Below, one piece after another: positions 8,094 through 17,922 of a stretch of DNA of 41,218 bases. This stretch comes from Alphaproteobacteria bacterium. Its GTDB lineage: Bacteria > Pseudomonadota > Alphaproteobacteria > HIMB59. The stretch is from NCBI GenBank assembly GCA_029246865.1, contig JAQWMI010000004.1, positions 1 to 41,218 on the forward strand. Reading direction: 5' to 3'. A program made the position numbers and the translations under genes. The first letter of the stretch is position 1. Each line of letters opens with the position of its first letter. The notes below the pieces were generated by a model. The model had not been told where the DNA came from. It ran no database searches and worked only from the letters and a program-made list of their open reading frames with translations.

Positions 8094-9398
8094 ATGAAAT
8101 TAGTAAATGATCAAAGTTGTGCGTGGATTAAAGATCTTCCAAAAAGAACAAATATTAAAATACTAAAAGAAAATATTAATTGTGATTGGCTAATTATTGG
8201 AGCGGGATACACAGGATTATCGGCTGCAAGAAAATTAGCAGAAATTCATCCCAATCAAACAATAGTTATTGTTGATGCTCAATTAGCTGGAGAGGGTGCT
8301 AGTGGAAGAAACTCTGGTTATCTAGTGGATACAACACTTAATGATGGCTTCTCATCTAACAAGGAGCTAGAAAGTTACAAAAAAAAATCTGATATTTATC
8401 AACTTGGAATAAAATCTGTGAGAGATTTTATAAGAGAGTACCAAGTTGATTGTGATTGGAATGAATCAGGTAAATATTTTGCTTCATCAAAAAATCAAGA
8501 TCAAATAACCTTGAATAATTTCTCTAAAACATTATCAAAATTAGGATTTCAATTTAATTTCTTAAATCAAAATGATTTGAAGAAAAAATTAGGTACAAAT
8601 TTTTATAATTCAGCTCTTTATACTCCGGGAGGAATTTTACTTCACCCAGGTAAATTAGTAAGAGCAATGATCGATGTACTACCTCAAAATATTAGCCTAT
8701 ATGAAAATTCAATGCTATTAGATTGGAGTAAGTCTAAGAGTGGTATAATTGCTAATTTTAAAAACGGAAAAATTACATCAAAAAAGATAATATTTTGTAC
8801 TAATGGATTTCTAAAATCACTTGGTATCAAAAGTAGTTATAATTTTCCAATTACTTTAACGGCAAGCATGACAAGAGCTTTAACAGATAACGAGTTTCAA
8901 TCCATAGGATCTCCAAAAGAGTGGGGAATATTACCTGTAAGACATCTTGGAGCTACATTGAGAATGACTAATGACCGAAGAATTCTTATTAGAAACACTG
9001 CTGAAGTATCTAGTCCTTTTGAAATGCAAAAATCAAAATTACACAAAAGAATAAATATTCATAAAAAAGGTATCGAAAAAAGATTTCCCCAATTACCGAA
9101 GGACTTAATTTTTTCAAGTTGGTCTGGAGTAGTCTCTAGAACTAGAAATGGTTCTCAGGTTTTTGAAAAAATTGACTCTAATATATTTGTTGCTGGATGC
9201 TATAATGGATCTGGAATAGGAGTAGGGACTTTATTTGGAGAGCAAATTGCTATCAAAGCAAGTAATGAGCAATCAATTGAAATGCAAATCATTGAGTCAA
9301 GAAGTAAGCCAACTTTTTTACCACCTCAGCCGTTTTTGGATATTGGAGTAAGGGCTAGATTAGTTTATGAGAGATTAAGAGCGCGTGCTGATGTTTAA
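8094..9398 (+). CDS. FAD-dependent oxidoreductase (DAO family)
   Basis: WLIIGAGYTGLSAARKLAE dinucleotide-binding motif; GEGASGRNSGYL; C-terminal VAGCYNGSGIGVGTLFGEQIA. Confidence 0.9.
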   Translation: MKLVNDQSCAWIKDLPKRTNIKILKENINCDWLIIGAGYTGLSAARKLAEIHPNQTIVIVDAQLAGEGASGRNSGYLVDTTLNDGFSSNKELESYKKKSDIYQLGIKSVRDFIREYQVDCDWNESGKYFASSKNQDQITLNNFSKTLSKLGFQFNFLNQNDLKKKLGTNFYNSALYTPGGILLHPGKLVRAMIDVLPQNISLYENSMLLDWSKSKSGIIANFKNGKITSKKIIFCTNGFLKSLGIKSSYNFPITLTASMTRALTDNEFQSIGSPKEWGILPVRHLGATLRMTNDRRILIRNTAEVSSPFEMQKSKLHKRINIHKKGIEKRFPQLPKDLIFSSWSGVVSRTRNGSQVFEKIDSNIFVAGCYNGSGIGVGTLFGEQIAIKASNEQSIEMQIIESRSKPTFLPPQPFLDIGVRARLVYERLRARADV

Positions 9399-9495
9399 TT
9401 TAAAAGATTATTCACTATCCATTTTATTATTTTACGTTTACTAATTAATTTATAAAAATGATTTGGATTAATTGTTAATCACTTAAAGGAAAAAT

Positions 9496-11097
9496 TTGAA
9501 AAATACCACTATAGCAACCTTTGCAAAATCTATTGTTAAAGATTACATCCCTAAAGAAGGTCCATCTTTTTCATTATTTAGAATCGAAATATTATCTGGG
9601 CTAACTGTAGCGCTCGCTTTAGTACCAGAAGCAATTGCCTTTGCTTTTGTGGCTGGGGTAGCTCCTTTATCTGGTTTGTATGCAGCTTTTATAGTGGGTT
9701 TAATTACGGCTATTTTTGGAGGCCGACCTGGAATGATATCAGGAGCAACAGGTGCTTTAGCGGTTGTAATGGTATCTTTGGTTTTAGATCATGGGGCTCA
9801 ATATTTATTTGCAACTGTAGTTCTTATGGGAATTTTACAAATTTTATCTGGAATATTTAAATTGGGTAAATTTATTCGAATAGTTCCTCAGCCAGTGATG
9901 TTGGGTTTTGTAAATGGTTTGGCTATAGTTATTGGGCTGTCACAAATAAATCAGTTTAAAACAACTAATTCTTATGGTGAGTCTGTTTGGATGTCGGGTG
10001 ATGTTTTATTATACTCGTATTGTTTCGTAGTTCTAACAATGATTGTGATTTGGGTATTACCTAAATTTTCAAAAGTATTTCCAGCAACTCTTGTAGCTAT
10101 TTTACTTACTACAGGATTAGTTATAGGCTTTGATATTCCAATTCCAAGAGTGGGGGATTTGGCTAGTGTCGCTGGAGGATTACCGTCATTTTCAATACCA
10201 ATGGTCCCGTTAAATTTCGAAACCCTTATTATTATATTCCCTTACGCATTCATATTGGCAGCTATAGGATTAATAGAGAGTTTATTAACTTTAAATTTAG
10301 TTGGCGAAATTACTAATAAAAGAGGTGGTGCTAGTCAGGAATGTTTGGCGCAAGGTATTGCTAATACTGTTACAGGTTTTTTTGGAGGGATGGGCGGTTG
10401 CGCGATGATAGGGCAATCCATGATAAATGTTAAATCTGGTGGACGAACGAGAATAGCTGGTGTTGCGGCTGCTCTATTTCTTTTAATTTTTATTTTATAC
10501 ACTTCTTCATTAATTGAGCTTATCCCTATTGCTGCTTTAGTGGGTGTTATGTTTATGGTGGTTGTTGGAACTTTTGCATGGAATTCACTAAAATTATTAT
10601 TTGTTGTTCCTAAATCTGATGCTTTAGTAATTATTTTAGTAACAGTTGTTACTGTCCTTGAAGATTTAGCTGTAGCTGTAATTGTTGGTGTCATTGTTTC
10701 TGCTTTGGTTTTTGCTTGGAAATCTGCTTCTCGAATAACATCATTTGAAAGACCTTCAGTCACGGAAAGTGGAGCTAAGGTTTATGAAATTGAAGGTCCT
10801 TTATTTTTTAGTTCTACAAATAGTTTTCTTGAAATTTTTAAACCTTCACAAGATCCAGATGTTGTTATTATTGATTTTGCAAAATCCCGAGTTATTGATC
10901 AGTCTGCATTAAAAGCTATTGAAGATATAGCTGATAGATATTCTAGCCTTGGCAAAAAAGTAAAACTCAGACACTTAACACGCGACTGTCATCGCCTATT
11001 ATCAAAAACAGGACAGTTGATGGTTGATAGTGATGATGATCCTGAATATGCAGTTGCTGTTGACTATGATGTTAAGATTGGAATTTTTGGCAAATAG
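9496..11097 (+). CDS. SulP-family inorganic anion transporter with C-terminal STAS domain
   Basis: ALVPEAIAFAFVAGVAPLSGLYAAF, multiple TM segments, STAS-like VVIIDFAKSRVIDQSALKAIEDI; TTG start. Confidence 0.93.
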   Translation: MKNTTIATFAKSIVKDYIPKEGPSFSLFRIEILSGLTVALALVPEAIAFAFVAGVAPLSGLYAAFIVGLITAIFGGRPGMISGATGALAVVMVSLVLDHGAQYLFATVVLMGILQILSGIFKLGKFIRIVPQPVMLGFVNGLAIVIGLSQINQFKTTNSYGESVWMSGDVLLYSYCFVVLTMIVIWVLPKFSKVFPATLVAILLTTGLVIGFDIPIPRVGDLASVAGGLPSFSIPMVPLNFETLIIIFPYAFILAAIGLIESLLTLNLVGEITNKRGGASQECLAQGIANTVTGFFGGMGGCAMIGQSMINVKSGGRTRIAGVAAALFLLIFILYTSSLIELIPIAALVGVMFMVVVGTFAWNSLKLLFVVPKSDALVIILVTVVTVLEDLAVAVIVGVIVSALVFAWKSASRITSFERPSVTESGAKVYEIEGPLFFSSTNSFLEIFKPSQDPDVVIIDFAKSRVIDQSALKAIEDIADRYSSLGKKVKLRHLTRDCHRLLSKTGQLMVDSDDDPEYAVAVDYDVKIGIFGK

Positions 11098-11159
11098 TAA
11101 CAAGCCTTCCTATTTTCTTAAATTGACTAAAATTTTAATATACTTTAATATTTTTATTC

Positions 11160-12011
11160 ATGCATAATCTTTTAGACACACATCAGCATCTTATTTATCG
11201 GGATCAAGCTTCTTATAGTTGGACTAAAGATATCCCGCCACTTGCTAAAGATAATTTTACTTTAGAAGACTATAATAACTTAACTAATAATCTTAACGTT
11301 GTCGGCACTCTTTTTATGGAATCAGGAGCAGATGATAGTGATTATCAAAAAGAAATAAGATTTATGCAAACTCTCTCTGATAATTCTGAAAATAATATGA
11401 TCGGCCTAATAGCTTCTATTCGTCCAGAAGCAGACAAAGAATTTGACTTGTGGTTAGATGAAACTATAGAGATGGGAGTAATAGGATACAGAAGAATTCT
11501 GCACGTCATGCCTAATGAACTCTCTCAAAGTGAAACTTTTAGGAACAATGTTCGTAAGATTGGTAATGCTGGAAAAACATTTGACTTATGTTTTCTTCCT
11601 TCACAACTAAGTGTGGCAAAAGAATTGGCTGAAAATTGTGACAACACAACTCTTATATTAAATCATTGTGGTGTTCCTACTATAGCAAATAACGAACTCG
11701 ATCCTTGGAGGCAAGATTTAGAAGATTTATCTAAAATACCAAACGTAATTTGTAAACTATCCGGCTTAATGGCTTATTGTGCTCCAGGCACTTCATCTTA
11801 TGAAACAATAGAGCCTTATGTTGATCATGTTTTAAAATGCTTTGGACCAAATAGAATGGTTTGGGGAAGTGATTGGCCAGTTGTTAATCTTGGTAAAGGC
11901 CTACCCGAATGGATAGCAGTAACTCAAAAGATTTTAGATAAATTGTCGCCTGATGAAGCTGAAGCTATTGCAAATGGAACAGCTCAAAAAACTTATAAAA
12001 TTAAATTATAA
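11160..12011 (+). CDS. Amidohydrolase family, L-fuconolactonase-like
   Basis: LLDTHQHLIY, GYRRILHVMP, LILNHCGVPT, MVWGSDWPVVNL; sugar-lactonase-type amidohydrolase in an L-fucose gene context. Confidence 0.8.
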   Translation: MHNLLDTHQHLIYRDQASYSWTKDIPPLAKDNFTLEDYNNLTNNLNVVGTLFMESGADDSDYQKEIRFMQTLSDNSENNMIGLIASIRPEADKEFDLWLDETIEMGVIGYRRILHVMPNELSQSETFRNNVRKIGNAGKTFDLCFLPSQLSVAKELAENCDNTTLILNHCGVPTIANNELDPWRQDLEDLSKIPNVICKLSGLMAYCAPGTSSYETIEPYVDHVLKCFGPNRMVWGSDWPVVNLGKGLPEWIAVTQKILDKLSPDEAEAIANGTAQKTYKIKL

Positions 12012-13187
12012 TTAAATAAGTTGAATATCAGCTTCTTGAGTAGAAATCATTGTATTAATTTTTTCTCTGTATGAATATTTTTGAAGGATTTTTTCATCAA
12101 ATTTAACTCCTAAGCCATATGTCTTTGGCTTTTCTACGTACCCATTGAGTATTTCAAGCTTACTGTTGTCAAAAAGTAATTCATTTAATGGATGATCCAT
12201 AAAGCAATATTCTGTGAAGGCTGAATTAGGTATTGTAAGAGAAAAATGTATTCCTGCCATAATACTAATTGCGCTACCCCAAGAGTGGATAGCTAATGGC
12301 TTGTTATATACATATGCTAAGTCAGCAATTCTTCTTCCTTCAGTGAAACCAGAAGTTGCAATATCGAATTGCACAATATCAAAAACTTCTGATTGTAAAT
12401 AAGGTTTAAAAGCTCTTGCAGTAGGAATACTTTCTGCACCAGCTATATTAAGAGTAGTTGATTTTTTAATTTCTTTATATCCTTCAATATTTTCAACCCT
12501 GCATGGTTCTTCAAAAAATAATATTTTATATTTTTCAAGTTCTTTTGCTAAATTAATCGAAACTTTATTAGCCCATGGGTTCGCTGTAGAGCCTTGAACA
12601 GCATCAACGATTAATTCCATTCTATTTGCAAATTCTTTTTTAAAATCTTTAACTAAACTTACAATCGTATCTGGTTTTATAATTCTCATTTTATAAATTC
12701 TAAAGCCCATGTCATAGGCTTTATTAGCATCTTTGATTAAATCTTCACTAGACTCAAAAAGACCATTACTAGCATAAATTTTAATTTTTTCCTTAACGAG
12801 ACCACCAATTAATTGGTAAACGGGTAGCTCCAGTTTTTTTCCTAAAAGGTCATACATTGCAATATTAATTCCACCCATTACTCCAATTGCAATTCCCTCC
12901 CTATTCCAAAATACACTAGAGCCATACATTTTTTCCCATGCATTATTTATTTTACCTATCTCTAATCCAATTAAGATATTTTTAAAATGTTCAACAAGTC
13001 CTATAATTGGTTTATGTGTAAATTGTGCATGCGTTACTTCTCCCAATCCATACTCTCCATCACTATCAGTTATTTTGATTAAGCCGACAATCATGTTCTC
13101 AACTAAGCCACCGCTGTATTGATAGTTTAAATTTTTAGGAAAAGGGTATTCTATAAAAAAAATTTCTATGTTTTCAATTCTTGTCAT
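12012..13187 (-). CDS. Mandelate racemase/muconate lactonizing (enolase superfamily) enzyme
   Basis: YDLLGKKLELPVYQLIGG, IYKMRI, LIVDAVQGS, FFEEPCRVE, IAGAESI, HSWGSAIS. Confidence 0.9.
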   Translation of the reverse strand: MTRIENIEIFFIEYPFPKNLNYQYSGGLVENMIVGLIKITDSDGEYGLGEVTHAQFTHKPIIGLVEHFKNILIGLEIGKINNAWEKMYGSSVFWNREGIAIGVMGGINIAMYDLLGKKLELPVYQLIGGLVKEKIKIYASNGLFESSEDLIKDANKAYDMGFRIYKMRIIKPDTIVSLVKDFKKEFANRMELIVDAVQGSTANPWANKVSINLAKELEKYKILFFEEPCRVENIEGYKEIKKSTTLNIAGAESIPTARAFKPYLQSEVFDIVQFDIATSGFTEGRRIADLAYVYNKPLAIHSWGSAISIMAGIHFSLTIPNSAFTEYCFMDHPLNELLFDNSKLEILNGYVEKPKTYGLGVKFDEKILQKYSYREKINTMISTQEADIQLI

Positions 13188-13220
13188 TTGTGTTTAATTA
13201 TTTTTAATAATGTAATAATC

Positions 13221-13562
13221 TTATTCCATAAAAAAAATTTGATCCATCATTACCCAAGAATTATTTTTTTCATGATTTGGAAATGGATTAAAACAATCGA
13301 TCATTAATACTGTCCATTCATTAACAATAGAAATCTTTTGCATTGCTTCCATATCTTGATCAAAATTATTACCCTCATATTCAAGGTAGCCAAACATAAA
13401 ATCGTCTTTTAAAAATATACTATAATTTTTAACTTTAATTTTTTTTAGTTCAGTTAGTACCTCTGGCCAAACTTTTTGATGATTCTCAAGATAGAAATCC
13501 CTTTTTTCCTCTTTAAGTCTAACAGCCATACCGTATCTCTCAATGCTCATTCTTACCTCCAT
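13221..13562 (-). CDS. L-rhamnose/L-fucose mutarotase-like protein
   Basis: RYGMAVRLKEEKRDFYLENHQKVWPEVLTELKKIKVKNYSIFLKDD, typical RhaM-type sequence. Confidence 0.85.
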   Translation of the reverse strand: MEVRMSIERYGMAVRLKEEKRDFYLENHQKVWPEVLTELKKIKVKNYSIFLKDDFMFGYLEYEGNNFDQDMEAMQKISIVNEWTVLMIDCFNPFPNHEKNNSWVMMDQIFFME

Positions 13563-13691
13563 ATAATTAATAAATATATATTACACATTATTCATAAGTA
13601 AAAATAGATTTCATATTTAAAAAATTATGATTTTTTGTTTTAAAATCTCTCTGAATCTTATAGAATTAAATAAATTAATTGGAGGATTATA

Positions 13692-15035
13692 ATGAAATTA
13701 GTAAATAAACTATTAGTGCTTATTTCTGCAATCTCTTTCTCTTTTAGTGCTTACGCTGTGGATAAAAGTTTTCCAAACGATAAAGTTACTATGTGGGGAG
13801 ATTTTAGTGGAGTAACACTTCAAGTAAAATTGATTGGTGGTGCACCTTACGAACCACTATATCAAGAAATGATTCCTATTTGGGAAGAAAAAACTGGAGG
13901 AAAAGTCGAAATTCTATCAAAAAAAAGTCACTTTGAATTAGACAAAGAAATTAAACAAGATATCGCCGCTGGTGATTTAGGTTGGTGTGTTGGTTCAAAC
14001 CACACAAGTTTTGCCCCTCAGTATGGTGATATTTATGCTGACTTAAATGGTATTGTTTCTGCTGAGTATCTGGCAGAATTTACACCACTTATATTAGAGC
14101 ATTCTACATATAATAATAAATTAGTTCAGTTACCTCAACATAGTGACGTAAGTAACTTATTTTATATTAAGAGTCTTTATGAGGATAATGACAATAAGAA
14201 AAACTTTAAATCAGAATACGGTTATGATTTAACACCTCCTGAAACTTGGGCTCAAGTAAAAGACCAATCTATTTTCTTCGCTGACCCTCCTAACTTTTAT
14301 GGAACTCAGTATGTTGGTAAAGAAGAAGCTATCACAGGTCGTTTTTATGAAATGTTAATTGCTGAAGGCGGTTCTTTGTTTGATGATAATTGGAATCCTA
14401 CTTTTAACGACGAAGCGGGTCAAAGAGCACTTCAGTGGTTCAAAGACTTATACGATGCTAAAGCAGTCCCTGCTGGTGTTATGAACTATCTTTGGGATGA
14501 AACAGGCTTAGGTTTTGCCAGTGGTACTGTTGCTATGAACCTTGATTGGGGTGGATGGGCTGCATTCTTTAACGGAGCAGACTCAAAAATTAGTGGTGAC
14601 GTAGGAGTCATAAGAGCTCCTTTAGGATCCGGTGGTAAAAGAACTGGATGGTCAGGATCTCATACTTATTCAATCACTAATGAATGTCCAAATAAGGAAG
14701 CAGCAGCTTCTTTCATTTGGATCTTAACCAATCATGAAGCACAAATGCATGAAGCCCGTACAGGTAAACTTCCTACAATGCCTAAAGTTTGGGATGCAAT
14801 TGCAAAAGAAATGAACGATACAGGTAATGTGTTTATGGCAGAAGTATTTTCGACATTTAAAACTTCAATGGCTGAAGACGCAGTTACTCCTCCTCTAATT
14901 CCAGAGTGGATACCTTTCTCAAATATTATTTTCCCTGAATTACAAAAAGCAATTCTAGGTGATAAATCGATTAAGGAAGCTCTAGATTATGCAGCGAAGG
15001 AAACTGCTTATATGATGGAAGACGCAGGCTATTAA
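13692..15035 (+). CDS. Sugar ABC transporter periplasmic substrate-binding protein
   Basis: Signal peptide MKLVNKLLVLISAISFSFSAYA; CUT1-type SBP; RBS GGAGG; followed by permease and ATPase genes. Confidence 0.92.
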   Translation: MKLVNKLLVLISAISFSFSAYAVDKSFPNDKVTMWGDFSGVTLQVKLIGGAPYEPLYQEMIPIWEEKTGGKVEILSKKSHFELDKEIKQDIAAGDLGWCVGSNHTSFAPQYGDIYADLNGIVSAEYLAEFTPLILEHSTYNNKLVQLPQHSDVSNLFYIKSLYEDNDNKKNFKSEYGYDLTPPETWAQVKDQSIFFADPPNFYGTQYVGKEEAITGRFYEMLIAEGGSLFDDNWNPTFNDEAGQRALQWFKDLYDAKAVPAGVMNYLWDETGLGFASGTVAMNLDWGGWAAFFNGADSKISGDVGVIRAPLGSGGKRTGWSGSHTYSITNECPNKEAAASFIWILTNHEAQMHEARTGKLPTMPKVWDAIAKEMNDTGNVFMAEVFSTFKTSMAEDAVTPPLIPEWIPFSNIIFPELQKAILGDKSIKEALDYAAKETAYMMEDAGY

Positions 15036-15053
15036 CTATTAAAGTATAATTAC

Positions 15054-15092
15054 AAAACACCCCCTTATTAAAATATAATAAGGGGGTGTTTT
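15054..15092 (+). terminator. Strong hairpin between SBP gene and downstream transporter genes
   Basis: Perfect 17-bp stem AAAACACCCCCTTATTA / TAATAAGGGGGTGTTTT with 5-nt loop. Confidence 0.85.
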
Positions 15093-15103
15093 AACTTAAA
15101 ACC

Positions 15104-16183
15104 ATGACTGAAAAAGAAAATATTATTAAAAATTTATCACAAACTTGGAAAGTGCCGTCCAAGCTTAGTCCGATCGTTATAATTGGAGCTGGAGGCATAG
15201 TTCATGATGCTCATCTTCCGGCTTATGAAAAAGCAGGTTATAAAGTTAAGGGTATTTATGATATTGACAAATCTAAAGCTCAAGAATTAGCAAAAAAATT
15301 TAATATTGATTTAGTTTTCGAAAATTTAGAAGAAGCTATCAAAGATAATGATTGTATTTTTGATTTAGCACTCCCACCAGCTAATCTATTAGATGTGGTG
15401 TCACAACTTCCAGAAAATTCATTTGCCATATTACAAAAACCTTTAGGAAGAACTTTAGAGGAAGGCAGAAAAATTAAAAAAACCTGTGATGAAAAAAATA
15501 TTACAGCTTCAATGAATTTTCAATTAAGATTTAGCCCCACTATGCTTCCTCTTTATGAAGCTATTGATAAAGGTCTTTTAGGAGATTTAGTAGAACTTGA
15601 GGTTCATGTCAATGTTCATACACCTTGGGAGTTATGGCCTTTTTTGAAAACTTTGGATCGAGTAGAAATTCCTTTGCATTCCATTCATTATATTGATTGG
15701 ATACGTTCTGTTTTAGGAAATCCAGCTGGAGTTTATTGTCAGTCTGTAAAACATCCAAAAGTTACTGAATTAGCTGACTGTCGATCAAGTGCAATATTTA
15801 ACTATGGTGATCAAATCCGGTGCTGTATGAGTATTAATCACTCACATAGTTTTGGGAAAAAACATCAAAATGGAACCATTCGTTTAGAAGGAACAGAAGG
15901 TGCAGCTATTGTAACTCTTGGGTTACTTATGAATTACCCTGAAGGTGAGCCTGAAAAATTAGAAATTATCACTAAAGATACTGATTGGACAGAAGTCGAA
16001 ATACAAGGTAAGTGGTTTCCGGATGCTTTTATTGGGGTTATGTCAAATATGCAAAGATTTAAAAATGGAGAAGATAAGAATTTAGTTTCTCCCATCAAAG
16101 ATTCCATCCACACAATGTCTCTTGTTGACGCCTGTGGCCAATCTAGCTTAGATGGTGGAATTAAGCCAGATTACACAAAATAA
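15104..16183 (+). CDS. Gfo/Idh/MocA family oxidoreductase
   Basis: IIGAGGIVHDAHLPAYEKAGYKVKGIYD, QKPLGRTLEEG, IPLHSIHYIDWIR. Confidence 0.9.
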   Translation: MTEKENIIKNLSQTWKVPSKLSPIVIIGAGGIVHDAHLPAYEKAGYKVKGIYDIDKSKAQELAKKFNIDLVFENLEEAIKDNDCIFDLALPPANLLDVVSQLPENSFAILQKPLGRTLEEGRKIKKTCDEKNITASMNFQLRFSPTMLPLYEAIDKGLLGDLVELEVHVNVHTPWELWPFLKTLDRVEIPLHSIHYIDWIRSVLGNPAGVYCQSVKHPKVTELADCRSSAIFNYGDQIRCCMSINHSHSFGKKHQNGTIRLEGTEGAAIVTLGLLMNYPEGEPEKLEIITKDTDWTEVEIQGKWFPDAFIGVMSNMQRFKNGEDKNLVSPIKDSIHTMSLVDACGQSSLDGGIKPDYTK

Positions 16184-16186
16184 TTT

Positions 16187-17074
16187 ATGAAATTTAAATT
16201 TTTAAAAAGCCCAATTATGCTTATCATGCCGGCAATTATTGCAATATCAATTGTTGTTATTATTCCACTTATATTTTCATTTTATACTAGTTTTACCTCT
16301 TATAAACTAACAAGACCTGACAGCTTATTTAATTTTGTTGGACTAAGAAATTATGAGAGAATTTTTAGTAACTCTGAATGGTGGTGGACCTATCTTCGTA
16401 CTATTTTATTTTTAACAATTGCATTAAATGTTGAACTCCTTCTTGGTCTGGGTATAGCCTTATTAATTAATAAAATTACTTGGGGGCAGAGAACTCTCAG
16501 AACTATAATGATGTTTCCAATGATGTTCTCACCAATACTTGTTGGTTTTCAGTGGAAATATATATTCAATGATAATATCGGTTTACTAAATAATTTTTTA
16601 TACTTATTTGGATATGAATCTGCCATTGCTTGGCTCATTGATCAAAAACTAGCCATGGGATCAATTTTAGCTGCAGAAATTTGGGCTAATACGGCAATAT
16701 TTTCTATATTATTACTCGCAGGATTAATGGGTATTCCAAAAGATCCAATTGAGGCAGCAAGAGTTGATGGATGTAGTAGTTGGCAAGTTTTTAAACACAT
16801 TACTCTCCCTTTTTTGATGCCTTTTATTTTTATTGCTCTTACCATCCGCTCTCTCGATGTAGGAAGAGCATACGATATAGTTCATATTATGACTGGTGGT
16901 GGTCCTGCAATGCGAACAGAACTGACTTGGACAACCATTGCTAGAATTGGATATAAAGATGCTAATATGGGAATGGCCAATGCTATGTCATATCTCTCAA
17001 TTATTTTATCTATAGCATTTACTTATTATTTTTTTACTAAACTCAAAGCCTCCAGACAGGAGTTAGGACAATAA
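16187..17074 (+). CDS. Sugar ABC transporter permease (MalF-like)
   Basis: TM segments and permease EAA-type loop IEAARVDGCSSWQVFKHITLPFL. Confidence 0.93.
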   Translation: MKFKFLKSPIMLIMPAIIAISIVVIIPLIFSFYTSFTSYKLTRPDSLFNFVGLRNYERIFSNSEWWWTYLRTILFLTIALNVELLLGLGIALLINKITWGQRTLRTIMMFPMMFSPILVGFQWKYIFNDNIGLLNNFLYLFGYESAIAWLIDQKLAMGSILAAEIWANTAIFSILLLAGLMGIPKDPIEAARVDGCSSWQVFKHITLPFLMPFIFIALTIRSLDVGRAYDIVHIMTGGGPAMRTELTWTTIARIGYKDANMGMANAMSYLSIILSIAFTYYFFTKLKASRQELGQ

Positions 17075-17075
17075 T

Positions 17076-17918
17076 ATGAAAAAAAAAATTAAAAAGATTT
17101 TATATTGGTTTTTAACTTTCTTAGTGATGTTTATAACTTGTCTGCCTGGTATTTGGATTTTCATAAGTGCGTTCAGACCTAATGCAGAAATCTTATCTAA
17201 GCCTGCAAATTGGTTTCCAGATAATTGGACAATTTATGAATTTACACAAATGTTTAGTATTGAAGGATATGTTTCTGTTCCAGCTTTTGATTACTTAAAG
17301 AATTCTATTATTATTTCATTAACGAGTACGATCATCGCGATCACTATCGGCATGATGGGAGGTTACGCTTTTGCTAGATTTAATTTTAAAGGAAAAAATA
17401 AAATCTTTTTAGGTTTAATGCTTGCTAGAGCAGTTCCAGGAATTTCTCTCAGTTTACCTTTATTTATTCTTTGGGCTAAACTAGGACTTATCAATACTTC
17501 TTTTGGAGTAATTATTGTTTATGTGGCTATGAATGTTCCATTTACTATTTGGCTAACAGATGGTTTCTTTAGACAAATACCTAAAGAAATGTCTGAAGTT
17601 GCAAGAACCGATGGCTGCACAAGACTCCAAGCATTTTGGAATGTAGAATTACCACTAGCTGGTCCAGGTATTGCAGCAGCAGGAATATTCGCATTTTTAT
17701 TATCATGGAATGAGTATGCCTTAGCTTCGGTATTAACAAGAACGATAGCTTCTAAGACACTTCCAATTGGTATGATGGATTACTTAAGTGAATTTACGAT
17801 TAATTGGGCAGGAATGTGTGCTATTGCAGTTGTAATGATTGTGCCGGCAGTAATATTGACATTTATAGTTCAGAAACATCTAGTTTCAGGATTAACATTT
17901 GGAGGAGTGAAAGGATAA
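17076..17918 (+). CDS. Sugar ABC transporter permease (MalG-like)
   Basis: TM segments and EAA loop MSEVARTDGCTRLQAFWNVELPLAGPG. Confidence 0.93.
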   Translation: MKKKIKKILYWFLTFLVMFITCLPGIWIFISAFRPNAEILSKPANWFPDNWTIYEFTQMFSIEGYVSVPAFDYLKNSIIISLTSTIIAITIGMMGGYAFARFNFKGKNKIFLGLMLARAVPGISLSLPLFILWAKLGLINTSFGVIIVYVAMNVPFTIWLTDGFFRQIPKEMSEVARTDGCTRLQAFWNVELPLAGPGIAAAGIFAFLLSWNEYALASVLTRTIASKTLPIGMMDYLSEFTINWAGMCAIAVVMIVPAVILTFIVQKHLVSGLTFGGVKG

Positions 17919-17922
17919 AAAT

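Noticed and set aside
10335-10763. 142-aa minus-strand ORF
   Set aside because: Fully antisense to the well-supported SulP transporter; low-complexity Thr/Ile-rich translation typical of a shadow ORF.
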